Shown in pieces: positions 1-8,412 of a stretch of 59,851 nucleotides of DNA. Made by a program: the position numbers and the translations under genes. The stretch lies in the NCBI GenBank assembly GCA_002261155.1, contig NKXN01000021.1:1-59851 (forward strand), given 5' to 3'. The stretch comes from Bacillaceae bacterium SAS-127 (GTDB lineage: Bacteria; Bacillota; Bacilli; Bacillales; Domibacillaceae). Below the pieces are notes generated by a model. The model was given only the letters and a program-made list of their open reading frames with translations. It was not told the origin of the DNA and ran no database searches. Numbering within the stretch: the first letter of the stretch is position 1; every line of letters starts with the position of its first letter.

Positions 1-175
1 CGACGACATCGAGATTACCGTCATTAGCGTCCAAGGAGACAAAGTCAAACTTGGTATCGACGCACCGAAGCGTGTTGACATTCACCGGAAAGAAGTGTAC
101 TTAGCGATTCAAGAGGAAAATGCGTCGGCTTCCGCTGGAGTGAAAGATTTATTTAGTTTGCTACCGAAAAAATAA
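1..175 (+). CDS. csrA: CsrA, carbon storage regulator (3' end only)
   Basis: The last 57 codons of an RNA-binding CsrA protein are read from base 2 and stop at TAA 173-175; the start lies outside the window. The visible part holds the typical core [20 protein letters not shown] followed by [10 protein letters not shown], which form the beta strands of the CsrA dimer that contact GGA motifs in RNA. In Bacillus, CsrA binds the hag leader and blocks flagellin translation until FliW sequesters it. Its position immediately upstream of hag, and the GGA hairpin found in the hag leader here, fit that circuit. Identification is strong; the N-terminus cannot be assessed. Confidence 0.93.
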   Translation, partial: DDIEITVISVQGDKVKLGIDAPKRVDIHRKEVYLAIQEENASASAGVKDLFSLLPKK

Positions 176-188
176 AGTGAAACTTCAA

Positions 189-219
189 TCAGTGGGGGTT
201 TTCTTCATCCCCCACTGAT
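189..219. repeat. Perfect hairpin after csrA, probable end of the repeat element
   Basis: An 11-bp arm (ATCAGTGGGGG / CCCCCACTGAT) with a 10-base loop lies 13 bases after the csrA stop. On the + strand no T-run follows it, so it is a poor intrinsic terminator. It lies at the far end of the structured repeat at 260-393 read on the minus strand, so it may be the subterminal hairpin of that element rather than a csrA terminator. Confidence 0.6.
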
Positions 220-393
220 AAAAAGAAGAACAAAAGCTAACGTCGCAACGTCCTGTTGCAACGCCTTTGTAACCTGCATCGTGCAGGCCCGAACCAATCG
301 GGCTTTTACGGGCTGTGGATCTCCCACCTACACGCCTGCGCTTTTTCTTCCTTATTGAGATCGGAGTCTTACAGCCCGTTAATGCGGGATAAA
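190..393 (-). repeat. Structured repeat element, copy 1 (possible transposon-derived or omega-RNA-like)
   Basis: Read on the minus strand from 393, the sequence starts TTTATCCCGCATTAACGGGC. It then shows nested stems: ACGGGCTGT with ACAGCCCGT, and a terminal hairpin CCTGCA/TGCAGG in the region 270-295, followed by the hairpin at 189-219. Bases 260-393 match 59716-59851 closely, in the opposite orientation in the window. The 108-codon open frame on this strand has no family resemblance and is best seen as RNA or DNA structure. A non-autonomous IS200/IS605-like element or a solitary omega-RNA-like RNA would explain hairpins near both ends, but no transposase is attached. Confidence 0.6.
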
Positions 394-495
394 TGATGAA
401 GAAAATCAAGAACTTCCATTGTGAGGTTCTTTTTCTCATTTCTTCACGCTTTCGCCACAAAACAAAAAAAGATAAAAAAATTTCTTCTAAACTAT

Positions 496-521
496 TAAAT
501 AAATTCCTCATCCTCCGATAT
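496..521 (+). promoter_or_regulatory. Sigma-D promoter of hag
   Basis: TAAA at 496-499, a 14-base spacer and TCCGATAT at 514-521 match the Bacillus sigma-D consensus (TAAA-N14-16-GCCGATAT) except for one base. It predicts transcription from about 528 and a leader of about 95 nt that contains the CsrA hairpin. Confidence 0.85.
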
Positions 522-577
522 TAACAATGTAACGGAAAGGACAGGGCGGCCGACCTGGACAATCCGTAAAAAATCAC

Positions 578-611
578 AGTTCACATGGACGTGAACTACA
601 TACTCAAGGAG
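578..611 (+). promoter_or_regulatory. CsrA-binding leader of hag (GGA hairpin plus Shine-Dalgarno)
   Basis: AGTTCAC (578-584) pairs with GTGAACT (591-597), presenting ATGGAC with GGA in a six-base loop, the classic CsrA recognition form. A second GGA motif is the ribosome binding site AAGGAGG just upstream of the hag start at 623. Two spaced GGA sites, one over the ribosome binding site, match the known B. subtilis mode of CsrA repression of hag. Confidence 0.75.
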
Positions 612-622
612 GAATTTTCATT

Positions 623-1435
623 ATGAGAATCAATCATAATATCGCGGCTCTTAACACATACCGCCAATTAAACACTGCAAATGGTGCACAAGGTAAATCA
701 ATGGAGAAATTATCTTCAGGTCTTCGTATCAACCGTGCAGGAGATGACGCTGCTGGTCTAGCAATCTCTGAAAAAATGCGTGGACAAATCCGCGGTTTAG
801 ACATGGCTTCTAAAAACGCGCAAGACGGTATCTCTTTAATCCAAACAGCTGAAGGTGCATTAAACGAAACTCACTCTATCCTTCAACGTATGCGTGAACT
901 AGCGGTACAATCTGCGAATGATACAAATACTACTAGTGACCGTAAAGAGCTTCAAAAAGAGGTTACAGAATTAATTACAGAAATTGGTCGTATTTCTACT
1001 GATACTGAGTTTAATACACAAACATTATTAAGTGGTGGATTCTCAGATAAAACATTCCATATCGGAGCCAATGAAAGCCAATCTATTAAGCTAACTATTG
1101 CTGACATGTCAGCTAAAGGTTTAGGTGTTAGTGGATTAAGCATCTCTGGCCAAAGTTCGGCAGATGGAGCAATTACAACAATTCAAACTGCAATTGATAA
1201 AGTATCAGCTGAGCGTTCTAAACTTGGTGCGAACCAAAACCGTTTAGAGCATACTATTAACAACTTAGGTACATCTTCTGAAAACTTAACTGCTGCGGAA
1301 TCTCGTATCCGTGACGTAGATATGGCGAAAGAAATGATGAACCAAACTAAGAACTCTATCCTTGCGCAAGCATCTCAAGCAATGCTAGCTCAAGCCAATC
1401 AGCAACCTCAAGGAGTTCTTCAACTTCTTCGTTAA
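623..1435 (+). CDS. hag: Flagellin, main filament protein
   Basis: The 270-residue protein has the conserved flagellin N-terminus (MRINHNIAALNTYRQLN, then SGLRINRAGDDAAGLAIS) and C-terminus (RIRDVDMAKEM, ending VLQLLR), joined by a short middle. It is a minimal D0-D1 flagellin somewhat shorter than B. subtilis Hag. It is exported by the flagellar type III apparatus and polymerises under the FliD cap. A sigma-D promoter, CsrA hairpin, strong AAGGAGG site and a dedicated terminator surround it. Serine and threonine residues around 150-180 are candidate sites for the sugars made by the downstream Leg/Maf genes, and lysines are candidate FliB targets; which residues are modified cannot be told. 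Confidence 0.97.
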   Translation: MRINHNIAALNTYRQLNTANGAQGKSMEKLSSGLRINRAGDDAAGLAISEKMRGQIRGLDMASKNAQDGISLIQTAEGALNETHSILQRMRELAVQSANDTNTTSDRKELQKEVTELITEIGRISTDTEFNTQTLLSGGFSDKTFHIGANESQSIKLTIADMSAKGLGVSGLSISGQSSADGAITTIQTAIDKVSAERSKLGANQNRLEHTINNLGTSSENLTAAESRIRDVDMAKEMMNQTKNSILAQASQAMLAQANQQPQGVLQLLR

Positions 1436-1445
1436 TTTTATTAGA

Positions 1446-1482
1446 AATCCGGTTTTCCATCTTTGGAAAACCGGATTTTTTA
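1446..1482 (+). terminator. Terminator of hag
   Basis: AATCCGGTTTTCC pairs with GGAAAACCGGATT around a six-base loop and is followed by a T-run; it ends the single-gene hag transcript. Confidence 0.93.
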
Positions 1483-1544
1483 AAATTTAATTATTTTTCA
1501 CACTTAAGTCTTATGTTATTTATTATTGAGATTTTCTTCTATAA

Positions 1545-2094
1545 AACATAACCAAGTAATCTGGCTGAAACTCCAGCTAGTAATCCATTTGATTTTATAA
1601 AGATAATCTCTATTTTTAGTGTCTATGATAGTTTGGTAGCTTTTTAGTTTGTTTTTAGCTTGCAGTATGGAATGAGATTGTTGATAACAATCGATAAAGG
1701 ATTTTCTGTGTGTTATGTGTTCAAATATGGTATCAGTGTGTGCTAAAGCTTCTTAGTTTAAATGGCGTTGTATAAAATCGCAAGGTAGACGTTTCTTTCG
1801 GTTGTTATACCATAAGCATTCAAGCTTTGTAATCAATTCATCGGTTTTAGATTGAACGACATAGCAGTCAGTAAAGCCTGTTATTACTCGGGAGTCTATT
1901 GCTCGTTTATATGTCAGTGGATTTAAAGGTAAGAAATCTTTTAATTGTTTATAACAGTATTCACTCCATTACAAATCCTCTGTTCGATGCATAAATTGAA
2001 ATCTAGGTTTTCTTCCAGTTTGTTTTGTTATACATCTATCTCCTAAAAGTTTTCCTGTGATTCTTGATAGATAATGTTTATTATGATTACTCAT
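1545..2094 (-). pseudogene. Decayed LAGLIDADG-type homing endonuclease gene
   Basis: Reading the minus strand from ATG at 2094-2092 gives RITGKLLGDRCITKQTGRKP, then FQFMHRTEDL and a stop at 1971-1969. The same frame continues for 71 sense codons (WSEYCYKQLKDFLPLNPLTY ... FTDCYVVQSKTDELITKLEC ... FIQRHLN) to a second stop at 1755-1753, and is still readable below that. GKLLGDxxI with a following H/E block resembles the first LAGLIDADG helix of homing endonucleases, a family known from introns in Bacillus and Geobacillus flagellin genes. The usual second motif is not visible and the Gly of LLGDG is Arg, so it should be inactive. No intron remains in hag. The 2095-2260 stretch shows nothing I can assign. 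Confidence 0.65.
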
Positions 2095-2260
2095 ATTCAC
2101 TTAATCACTTCTTTTGAAGGAACGTTCATTCTTATTGCTAACGACGATTATCATCAATGCAAAAAATACATAAATTTTATGAATCTACAATTAGGAGAGA
2201 CCTCTAATTCCTTACCTATTGCAGAGTTTATAATGACTACCGCCCTAGTTAGGCAGACGA

Positions 2261-3523
2261 TTATCTGTATTTTAAATAATAATGTTGCAAACTAATATGG
2301 TCCCAGTTATGGATATATGCTCCTCCTTCCGTACAATTATATAGTTGTAATTTAGGATGTTCCTTAGCAAATGTTTCAAACCATTTTCGGTACAGATTTA
2401 AACTTTTTCCTGTATATACTTCTCCTGTTTGATGGTAATTCAACACTCTTTGGGCTACATCGGTTTGTTTTATTTCTTTTTGAGCATGTGTTTTATTTGC
2501 GTGGCTTTTTCCATCTGTAAAGGCTAAGTCTTGGCCAACTAAAGCGATGTTCTCTCCGCCTAATTGAACCATTAAATCGAGCAAAGCAGTCGCCACCGAT
2601 CCTCCTGTTTGAATCGTAGGTTCTTCTTTCAAGGAAGCCATTTTCTCTGCCTCTTCAAACCCTGCTTGCCATAAGATTCGTCGAGGTCCTTCATGTAATG
2701 TGACCGTACGGTGATAAGCGGTGCTTAAATAAAAAAATGTCGTTTCAGGCAAAGAAACGTTAGTGAGTTGTTTGTCATTCCCTTTATTAGGATCAATAAT
2801 GGCAAAAAAATCGGGAATAATATCGTGTTGAAGCAGTGGTTTAACAGCTGTACCTACTGTACCGATGATAAAAGTATTTTCTTCTCTAATCGTCTTGAGT
2901 AAAGGTAATTGCTTATCAAGTGAAGGACCTGCTGATACTAAAATCATAGGTTTACCTTTATATATATTAGTAAGTTCATTAATCCCTTTATCATTCAACA
3001 ATATATTTTTATTGAAGTTTGAATGCATATTTTCAAGTTGATTTTGCATTGAACCATTTTGAAGTTTTATATTATCTAGTACGGCTTTGATGTTTTCAAA
3101 TTCACTTGGGAAAATATCTAATCCGTTTTTATGAATTAATAAGTTTGTAGAACTAATGGAAGTGAATATATTTTTCCTTTCAGCTGATGTAAGTTGACTA
3201 AATTGCTTTACAGAAACATTTTGAAGACTGGCTATTGATTGATAAAAAGGACTATTCTTAAACCAGTTAAAAAATATATCATTAAATTCAATAATAGTGA
3301 TAGGAGTATTAGGTAATAATTTAACAAGTGCTTGAATATGATACCCGGCGCATAGCCCGATCACGATAATATTCCGATCTTTTTTCAATTTTGCTATTGA
3401 ATTCTCACACCAAATCTTCGCTTCATGCAAAGGGTCATATTTACTATGAAATGTAATGTTTTTACCGTTATATTCAATTTTTATAGTCGGTACGGTTCTA
3501 GTTTCTACGATGGTAATCTTCAT
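2261..3523 (-). CDS. Maf-type motility accessory protein (DUF115), short form
   Basis: A 420-residue cytoplasmic protein of the 6-hydroxymethylpterin pyrophosphokinase-like/DUF115 fold. It has an N-terminal Rossmann-like segment with IVIGLCAGYH near residues 54-63. The core signature GKPMILVSAGPSLDK near 190 is followed by an FAIIDPN segment, and EGGAYI lies near the C-terminus. Members linked to flagella (Maf) are needed to put nonulosonic acids on flagellin and are thought to be the transferases. It is encoded opposite to the rest of the island, between hag and the second Maf gene. Compared with that neighbour it lacks about 200 C-terminal residues. Which flagellin or sugar each Maf serves cannot be read from sequence. 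Confidence 0.82.
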   Translation of the reverse strand: MKITIVETRTVPTIKIEYNGKNITFHSKYDPLHEAKIWCENSIAKLKKDRNIIVIGLCAGYHIQALVKLLPNTPITIIEFNDIFFNWFKNSPFYQSIASLQNVSVKQFSQLTSAERKNIFTSISSTNLLIHKNGLDIFPSEFENIKAVLDNIKLQNGSMQNQLENMHSNFNKNILLNDKGINELTNIYKGKPMILVSAGPSLDKQLPLLKTIREENTFIIGTVGTAVKPLLQHDIIPDFFAIIDPNKGNDKQLTNVSLPETTFFYLSTAYHRTVTLHEGPRRILWQAGFEEAEKMASLKEEPTIQTGGSVATALLDLMVQLGGENIALVGQDLAFTDGKSHANKTHAQKEIKQTDVAQRVLNYHQTGEVYTGKSLNLYRKWFETFAKEHPKLQLYNCTEGGAYIHNWDHISLQHYYLKYR

Positions 3524-3598
3524 GTTTACCTCTCCTTTTTTCCTAATTATAATGGAAAAGTAGTGAAGAAGAAATGAAGTTTCACTAGCCGTGACATT

Positions 3599-3626
3599 TA
3601 AAAAAGTAGATTTCTGTCGATATAAT
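3599..3626 (+). promoter_or_regulatory. Probable promoter of the flagellin-modification operon
   Basis: TATAAT at 3621-3626 overlaps GTCGATAT (3616-3623), one mismatch from the sigma-D -10 element, with TAAA at 3598-3602 upstream. Spacing is about one base short for sigma-D and the -35 is poor for sigma-A, so either factor, or both, may use it. Confidence 0.45.
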
Positions 3627-3668
3627 AGGAAGAAAGTTTTTAATCAGAACAAATTTATTGGGGGAACA

Positions 3669-4274
3669 ATGATGAAACTCCTTTTTAACGAACAAATGAT
3701 TGAGTGCGAACAGCCGGCTTCTGCAGAAAAGGTCATTGAACAAATTAATAAACTATTACAGGATCAATATTACTTCAACCATTTCATTGCAGATGGCGAA
3801 GAAGTGCTAGAGGAGCCAGAAACTTTTCTAGTGAACAACTTAGAGAGGATAGATGAACTAACAGTTGTAGCTATACCGGCACAACAATTCATTAATGACT
3901 TGTTGCTGTCGGCAGAAGAATATACAGAACGTGCTGTGTCTCATATTACAGCTGTAGCCGATGAATTTTATAATCATCCATCAGGGGCAAGTTGGTCTGA
4001 ATTGAGCAATCTATTTGAAGGAATGCAATGGTTAGCAATGGCAACTGATACAGTGGCGCAATCTGTTGCCTGTCCATCTGATTGGGAGGAAATCCTTGCA
4101 ATGACAACTAATTTACAGGCGGAACTAGGTAACCTTGAAGAAGCGTTAGAAAACACGGATACCGTCCTTATTGCGGATATGTTGCAATATGAAGTGTTGC
4201 CGGCTTTTGAAGTGATTGCTGCAAAGGTGAAACAAATCATTGATACAGAAGGAATGCGCCATGATCTTAATTGA
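3669..4274 (+). CDS. Unknown acidic protein between two Maf genes
   Basis: I do not recognise the family. The roughly 200-residue product is acidic and mostly helical. Residues 1-75 look like a compact alpha/beta module (MKLLFNEQMIECEQ ... VVAIPAQQF), and residues 80-200 are long helices rich in Glu, Ala and Leu. It has no signal peptide or membrane segment. The start at 3669, or the adjacent ATG at 3672, follows GGGGGA; an upstream in-frame extension to 3591 has no ribosome binding site and overlaps the promoter. Its 3' end overlaps the next Maf gene by 14 bases, so translation is probably coupled. A partner or regulator of Maf or of flagellin is a guess from position only. Confidence 0.75.
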   Translation: MMKLLFNEQMIECEQPASAEKVIEQINKLLQDQYYFNHFIADGEEVLEEPETFLVNNLERIDELTVVAIPAQQFINDLLLSAEEYTERAVSHITAVADEFYNHPSGASWSELSNLFEGMQWLAMATDTVAQSVACPSDWEEILAMTTNLQAELGNLEEALENTDTVLIADMLQYEVLPAFEVIAAKVKQIIDTEGMRHDLN

Positions 4275-6144
4275 TAACAGAAACTATTTACGACTGAACA
4301 ATCGGCCTTTGCTAGAGAGGTTAGCTGAACAAGAGGAACATGTGGAGACGGTTATCATTGAACCTTCAAAAAGAGGATTACCGACGTTAAAACTAACGGT
4401 CGATGAGAAAACTCAATATGTTTATAGTAAGTATGATCCCGCGAAAGAAGTGGAAAGATTACATAAACAAAAGGAAATGCCAGAAAATACGAAGCATGTG
4501 TTATTTTTTGGTGCAGGGCTCGGATATCAGATTCAAGTGTTATTAAATGAATACCCAGACATGGATTATTCGATTTATGAACCTAATGTTGAAGTGCTTG
4601 TCCAATTGCTATCTCATCAAAATTTAAACGATTTATGTAGTGATCAGTTACAAAAACTATTTACGACAACAAAACAGGAGCAGTTACGCTCTGAAATACA
4701 GCAGCTTTATCAATTAGCAGGAAGTAATATATACGTTTATACACTTCCTGTATATGAAAAGCTATATGCTGAGGAATTGAAAACAGTGATGGAAACGATA
4801 AAAGAATTATTGAAAAATAAAAGTATTAATCTAGTAACTACTGCTTCTTATCAAATACGGTGGACTTTAAATTCAATAAAAAACTTTCCTTTTGTTTTCG
4901 ACACACCTAATATCTTACACAATATGGATAAAGGTGTATTTGCTGATAGACCGGCAATTATTGTTGCAGCCGGTCCTTCACTATCTGAGGAATTTGAAAA
5001 CCTAAAATACATTAAAGAGAATGGGCTGGCTTATATTTTCTCCGTTGGTTCAGCGATAAACGCCTTAATTGAGCATGAAATCTATCCAGATGCAGCTTGT
5101 ACGTACGATCCAACAGAGAAAAATCAAATTGTATTTGAAAAACTAAAAGCGAAAAATATAGACTTTATTCCACTTATATTTGGTAGTTCTGTTGGGTTTG
5201 AAACGCTGCAGAATTATCCAGGTCCACTATTGCATATGATTACGAGTCAAGATACAGTATCTCCTCAATTACTAGATACATCTCAAAATATTGATATTGT
5301 CCTTGATGCACCATCTATTGCAGTTGTGACGTTTCAATTATTGAAGCTACTCGGTTGTCATCAAATTATTTTAGCAGGACAAAACTTAGCCTATCCAAAT
5401 AATCAGCGTTATGCCAAAGAAATTAAGTATGATCATGTATCAAGTGAATTATCAAAAGCAGAGATGGAAGAGTTAATCGCGGTCAAAGATGTATTTGGGA
5501 ATGATGTTCCAACAAATGAGAGTTTTAACCTGATGCGTAAGCAGTTAGAATGGTATATTAGTACATCACCTGAATTGGAGGTTATTAATACAACAAGAGG
5601 TGGAGCTCATATTTCAGGAACGACCTTTCTTCCATTATCAGAAGTGGTTCAAAACAAGCTCCTTAAAAAAAATGTGGTTTTAAGTAAATGGTATAAAGTG
5701 AACAATCAGTATACAAAGGATTATACACAAAAGCAATTACGTAAAATAAAGGATAATCAAAATGAATGCAAACAATCTATTGAGAGTGCCCGTCGTGAAT
5801 TAAAGAAAGTAGAGTCAACTACTCAACAGCGTCAACTTAATCGACTAGAACAAAGGTTTGCGAAATTTGATAAAGAGTTTTCAAAACTAAAACAAAACTC
5901 ATATTATCAAGCCTTTATTGAGCCTATGTTGCAAGTGCAAAATAAACTGCTTTCAGAAAAGAGTCAATCCATTCGTTATGAAAATGATCCCATTAAAAAA
6001 GGAAATACGGTTGTTGAGGCGTTTAGTAAATTTCTAAATGAAGTGCAAGTTCACTTTGAATTTGTGTTACCTCATTATCAAGAATTACAGGAGCGACTTG
6101 AAAATATAATTAGTCAGAAAGGCAAAGATAAAGATGAATCCTAA
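4261..6144 (+). CDS. Maf-type flagellin glycosylation protein (DUF115), long form
   Basis: The 627-residue protein shares the Maf layout. An N-terminal domain contains VLFFGAGLGYQIQVL, the DUF115 core begins AIIVAAGPSLSEE near residue 232 with ACTYDPTEKN after it, and TTRGGAHISG closes the core. Residues 480-627 form a Lys/Glu-rich helical, probably coiled-coil tail. Flagellar Maf proteins are thought to move CMP-activated nonulosonic acids onto Ser/Thr of flagellin in the cytoplasm before export. The start at 4261 has AAGGA six bases upstream; a longer frame from 4240 has no site. It overlaps legB by 11 bases, tying transfer and sugar synthesis into one transcript. Confidence 0.85.
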   Translation: MILIDNRNYLRLNNRPLLERLAEQEEHVETVIIEPSKRGLPTLKLTVDEKTQYVYSKYDPAKEVERLHKQKEMPENTKHVLFFGAGLGYQIQVLLNEYPDMDYSIYEPNVEVLVQLLSHQNLNDLCSDQLQKLFTTTKQEQLRSEIQQLYQLAGSNIYVYTLPVYEKLYAEELKTVMETIKELLKNKSINLVTTASYQIRWTLNSIKNFPFVFDTPNILHNMDKGVFADRPAIIVAAGPSLSEEFENLKYIKENGLAYIFSVGSAINALIEHEIYPDAACTYDPTEKNQIVFEKLKAKNIDFIPLIFGSSVGFETLQNYPGPLLHMITSQDTVSPQLLDTSQNIDIVLDAPSIAVVTFQLLKLLGCHQIILAGQNLAYPNNQRYAKEIKYDHVSSELSKAEMEELIAVKDVFGNDVPTNESFNLMRKQLEWYISTSPELEVINTTRGGAHISGTTFLPLSEVVQNKLLKKNVVLSKWYKVNNQYTKDYTQKQLRKIKDNQNECKQSIESARRELKKVESTTQQRQLNRLEQRFAKFDKEFSKLKQNSYYQAFIEPMLQVQNKLLSEKSQSIRYENDPIKKGNTVVEAFSKFLNEVQVHFEFVLPHYQELQERLENIISQKGKDKDES

Positions 6145-7138
6145 GAAAATTCTAGTTACCGGAGCTGATGGCTTTATAGGCTCCCATTTAACAGAAGAAC
6201 TTGTCCGACAAGGGTACGATGTAAGAGCCTTTGTTTATTACAATTCATTTAATTCATGGGGATGGCTTGATTCTTCTCCAAGTGAGATTAAAAAGAACCT
6301 TGATGTATTTGCCGGAGATATCCGTGATCCTTATGGAGTGAAGACAGCAATGCAAGGATGTGACGTGGTCTTACATTTAGCCTCGTTAATTGCTATTCCA
6401 TATTCATACCACTCGCCAGATACGTATGTGGATACGAACATTAAAGGAACGTTAAATGTACTGCAGGCTGCTCGCGAATTAGGTGTATCCAAAGTGGTTC
6501 ATACATCGACAAGTGAAGTGTATGGAACAGCGCTATATGTACCGATTGATGAAGAACATCCACTTCAAGGTCAGTCTCCTTATTCCGCATCGAAAATTGG
6601 AGCGGATCAAATGGCATTATCGTTTTATCGTTCATTTGAAACACCTGTGTCGATTATTCGTCCATTTAATACATATGGTCCGAGACAATCAGCTCGTGCA
6701 GTTATCCCAACGATTATTACTCAATTGGCAAATGGGGCGAATAAAATTAAGCTTGGTGCGATTCATCCGACGCGAGACTTTAATTATGTCAAAGACACGG
6801 TGAGTGGATTTATTTCTGTGATGAATTCAAAAAAATCGATTGGTGAAGTAATTAATATCGGCAGCAACTATGAAATTTCCATTGGTGAAACAGCTCAATT
6901 CATTGCTGAAGTGATGGGAGTTTCTTTAGAAATCGAAACAGATGATCAACGCTTACGCCCCAAAAAAAGTGAAGTAGAAAGATTATGGGCTGAAAATAAG
7001 AAAGCGAAAGAACTATTAGGTTGGGAACCTTCATATGGAGATAAAGAAGGCTTCAAACGCGGCTTGAAAGAAACTGCAGAGTGGTTTTCTAATTCTGAGA
7101 ATTTAAAACAATATAAGGCAGATGTGTATAACATATGA
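6134..7138 (+). CDS. legB: NAD-dependent sugar-nucleotide 4,6-dehydratase (LegB)
   Basis: A 334-residue extended SDR enzyme expected to remove water from a GlcNAc nucleotide, the first dedicated step towards legionaminic acid. Visible features: NAD-binding GADGFIGSHL at residues 10-19, HLAS, TSTSEVYG near 123, the catalytic YSASK (Tyr150, Lys154), and RPFNTYGPRQ for substrate binding. It starts inside the end of the maf gene and its stop overlaps the aminotransferase start (ATGA), a tight operon arrangement. The immediately following LegC makes LegB more likely than a generic epimerase; whether the carrier is UDP or GDP is not decided, although the PtmE-like gene downstream favours GDP. Confidence 0.9.
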   Translation: MNPKKILVTGADGFIGSHLTEELVRQGYDVRAFVYYNSFNSWGWLDSSPSEIKKNLDVFAGDIRDPYGVKTAMQGCDVVLHLASLIAIPYSYHSPDTYVDTNIKGTLNVLQAARELGVSKVVHTSTSEVYGTALYVPIDEEHPLQGQSPYSASKIGADQMALSFYRSFETPVSIIRPFNTYGPRQSARAVIPTIITQLANGANKIKLGAIHPTRDFNYVKDTVSGFISVMNSKKSIGEVINIGSNYEISIGETAQFIAEVMGVSLEIETDDQRLRPKKSEVERLWAENKKAKELLGWEPSYGDKEGFKRGLKETAEWFSNSENLKQYKADVYNI

Positions 7139-8295
7139 TCGATCAATGGCAGGATGTAATAGCAACCATTAAATCGTGGGCTCTACAAAAAGACTTTCTT
7201 CCGCTTCACGAACCAACTTTTATTGGCAATGAAAAGAAATATGTATTGGATTGTATTGAGTCTGGATGGGTGTCTTCAGTCGGGAAGTATGTGGATGAAT
7301 TTGAGCAAAAACTTGCTGAATTCACAGGAGTAAAGCGAGCAGTAGCCGTAGTAAATGGGACATCGGCTCTTCATATTGCTCTTAAATTGGTAGGGGTACA
7401 AGCCGATGATGAAGTGATTATTCCATCATTAACCTTTATCGCAACTGCGAATGCAGTGACTTACAAAAATGCCATTCCTCATTTTGTCGATGTTGAACGT
7501 CAAACGTTAGGAATAGATCCGCAAAAACTAAGAAACTATTTAGCTGATATCGCTGTCATTGAGAATGGGGTATGTGTCAATAAAGAAACCCAACGAGTGA
7601 TTAGAGCGATTGTTCCGATGCATACATTCGGGCACCCTGTTGGAATAGATGAATTAAAGAAAGTGGCTGATGAATTTCATTTAGCATTAGTCGAGGATGC
7701 AGCAGAATCTTTAGGTTCATACTATAAGGGCATACACACTGGGAATTTTGGTCAAATAGCAGCTGTTAGTTTTAATGGCAACAAAACGATCACCACAGGT
7801 GGTGGAGGTGCCATTTTGACGAATGATGACGAATTAGCCGATCGAGCGAAACATTTGACGACTACAGCTAAAGTTTCCCATCGTTGGGAATATACACACG
7901 ATGAAATTGGCTATAACTATCGAATGCCCAATATAAACGCTGCGCTTGGAGTGGCGCAATTGGAGCAACTGCCTAACTATATCGAGCAAAAACGCCAGTT
8001 AGCTCAAAAATATAAAGCGTTGTTTTCAAGCATGAAAGGCATTACTTTGTTTGAGGAACCAGATCAAGTGAAAAGTAATTATTGGCTCCAAACAATCATA
8101 TTAGATGCTAGTATTCATGACCGAGATCAAGTGTTAGAGCTACTAAATGAACATGGAATTATGTCTCGCCCTATTTGGACGCCATTACATGAACTAACAC
8201 CATTTCAATCTTGTCCAAAAGGCGATTTAACAGTCACCGAACAATTAAAAAAATCAGTGATTAACGTTCCGAGTAGCCCTTATTTAGGCTCGTGA
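7135..8295 (+). CDS. legC: PLP-dependent sugar aminotransferase (LegC)
   Basis: A 386-residue member of the DegT/DnrJ/EryC1 family that adds an amino group to the 4-keto sugar made by LegB. It shows EDAAES for the phosphate/PLP pocket and SFNGNKTITTGGGG, in which Lys217 should carry PLP, and GYNYRMPNINAALG further on. Its length agrees with LegC-type enzymes. It overlaps legB by four bases. After its stop comes a 117-base gap with a possible new promoter, so the downstream methyltransferase block may be separately expressed. Confidence 0.9.
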   Translation: MIDQWQDVIATIKSWALQKDFLPLHEPTFIGNEKKYVLDCIESGWVSSVGKYVDEFEQKLAEFTGVKRAVAVVNGTSALHIALKLVGVQADDEVIIPSLTFIATANAVTYKNAIPHFVDVERQTLGIDPQKLRNYLADIAVIENGVCVNKETQRVIRAIVPMHTFGHPVGIDELKKVADEFHLALVEDAAESLGSYYKGIHTGNFGQIAAVSFNGNKTITTGGGGAILTNDDELADRAKHLTTTAKVSHRWEYTHDEIGYNYRMPNINAALGVAQLEQLPNYIEQKRQLAQKYKALFSSMKGITLFEEPDQVKSNYWLQTIILDASIHDRDQVLELLNEHGIMSRPIWTPLHELTPFQSCPKGDLTVTEQLKKSVINVPSSPYLGS

Positions 8296-8347
8296 TGATG
8301 TTTAAAGCAAAATTTAATTTTTCTTATAAGCTACAGAATACATCAAG

Positions 8348-8374
8348 TTAGTTCCTGTTAAATTTCGTTATAAT
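8348..8374 (+). promoter_or_regulatory. Possible sigma-A promoter before the methyltransferase block
   Basis: A perfect TATAAT sits at 8369-8374 in the largest gap of the operon, with a weak TTAGTT-like -35 at 8348. It would give an internal start for the genes from 8413 on. Confidence 0.4.
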
Positions 8375-8412
8375 GTAAGAGCAATTTTATAACTAAAAAG
8401 GAGTATTAATTT

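Noticed and set aside
188-220. Hairpin after csrA as a normal terminator
   Set aside because: No T-run follows on the csrA strand; it fits better as the end of the repeat element, though a terminator role is not excluded.
185-511. 108-codon open frame on the minus strand
   Set aside because: It lies over the structured repeat and the hag promoter, has no recognisable domains, and the stems explain the base pattern better than coding.
2074-2295. 73-codon open frame on the plus strand
   Set aside because: It overlaps the maf gene end and the start of the decayed endonuclease, without a ribosome binding site or family match.
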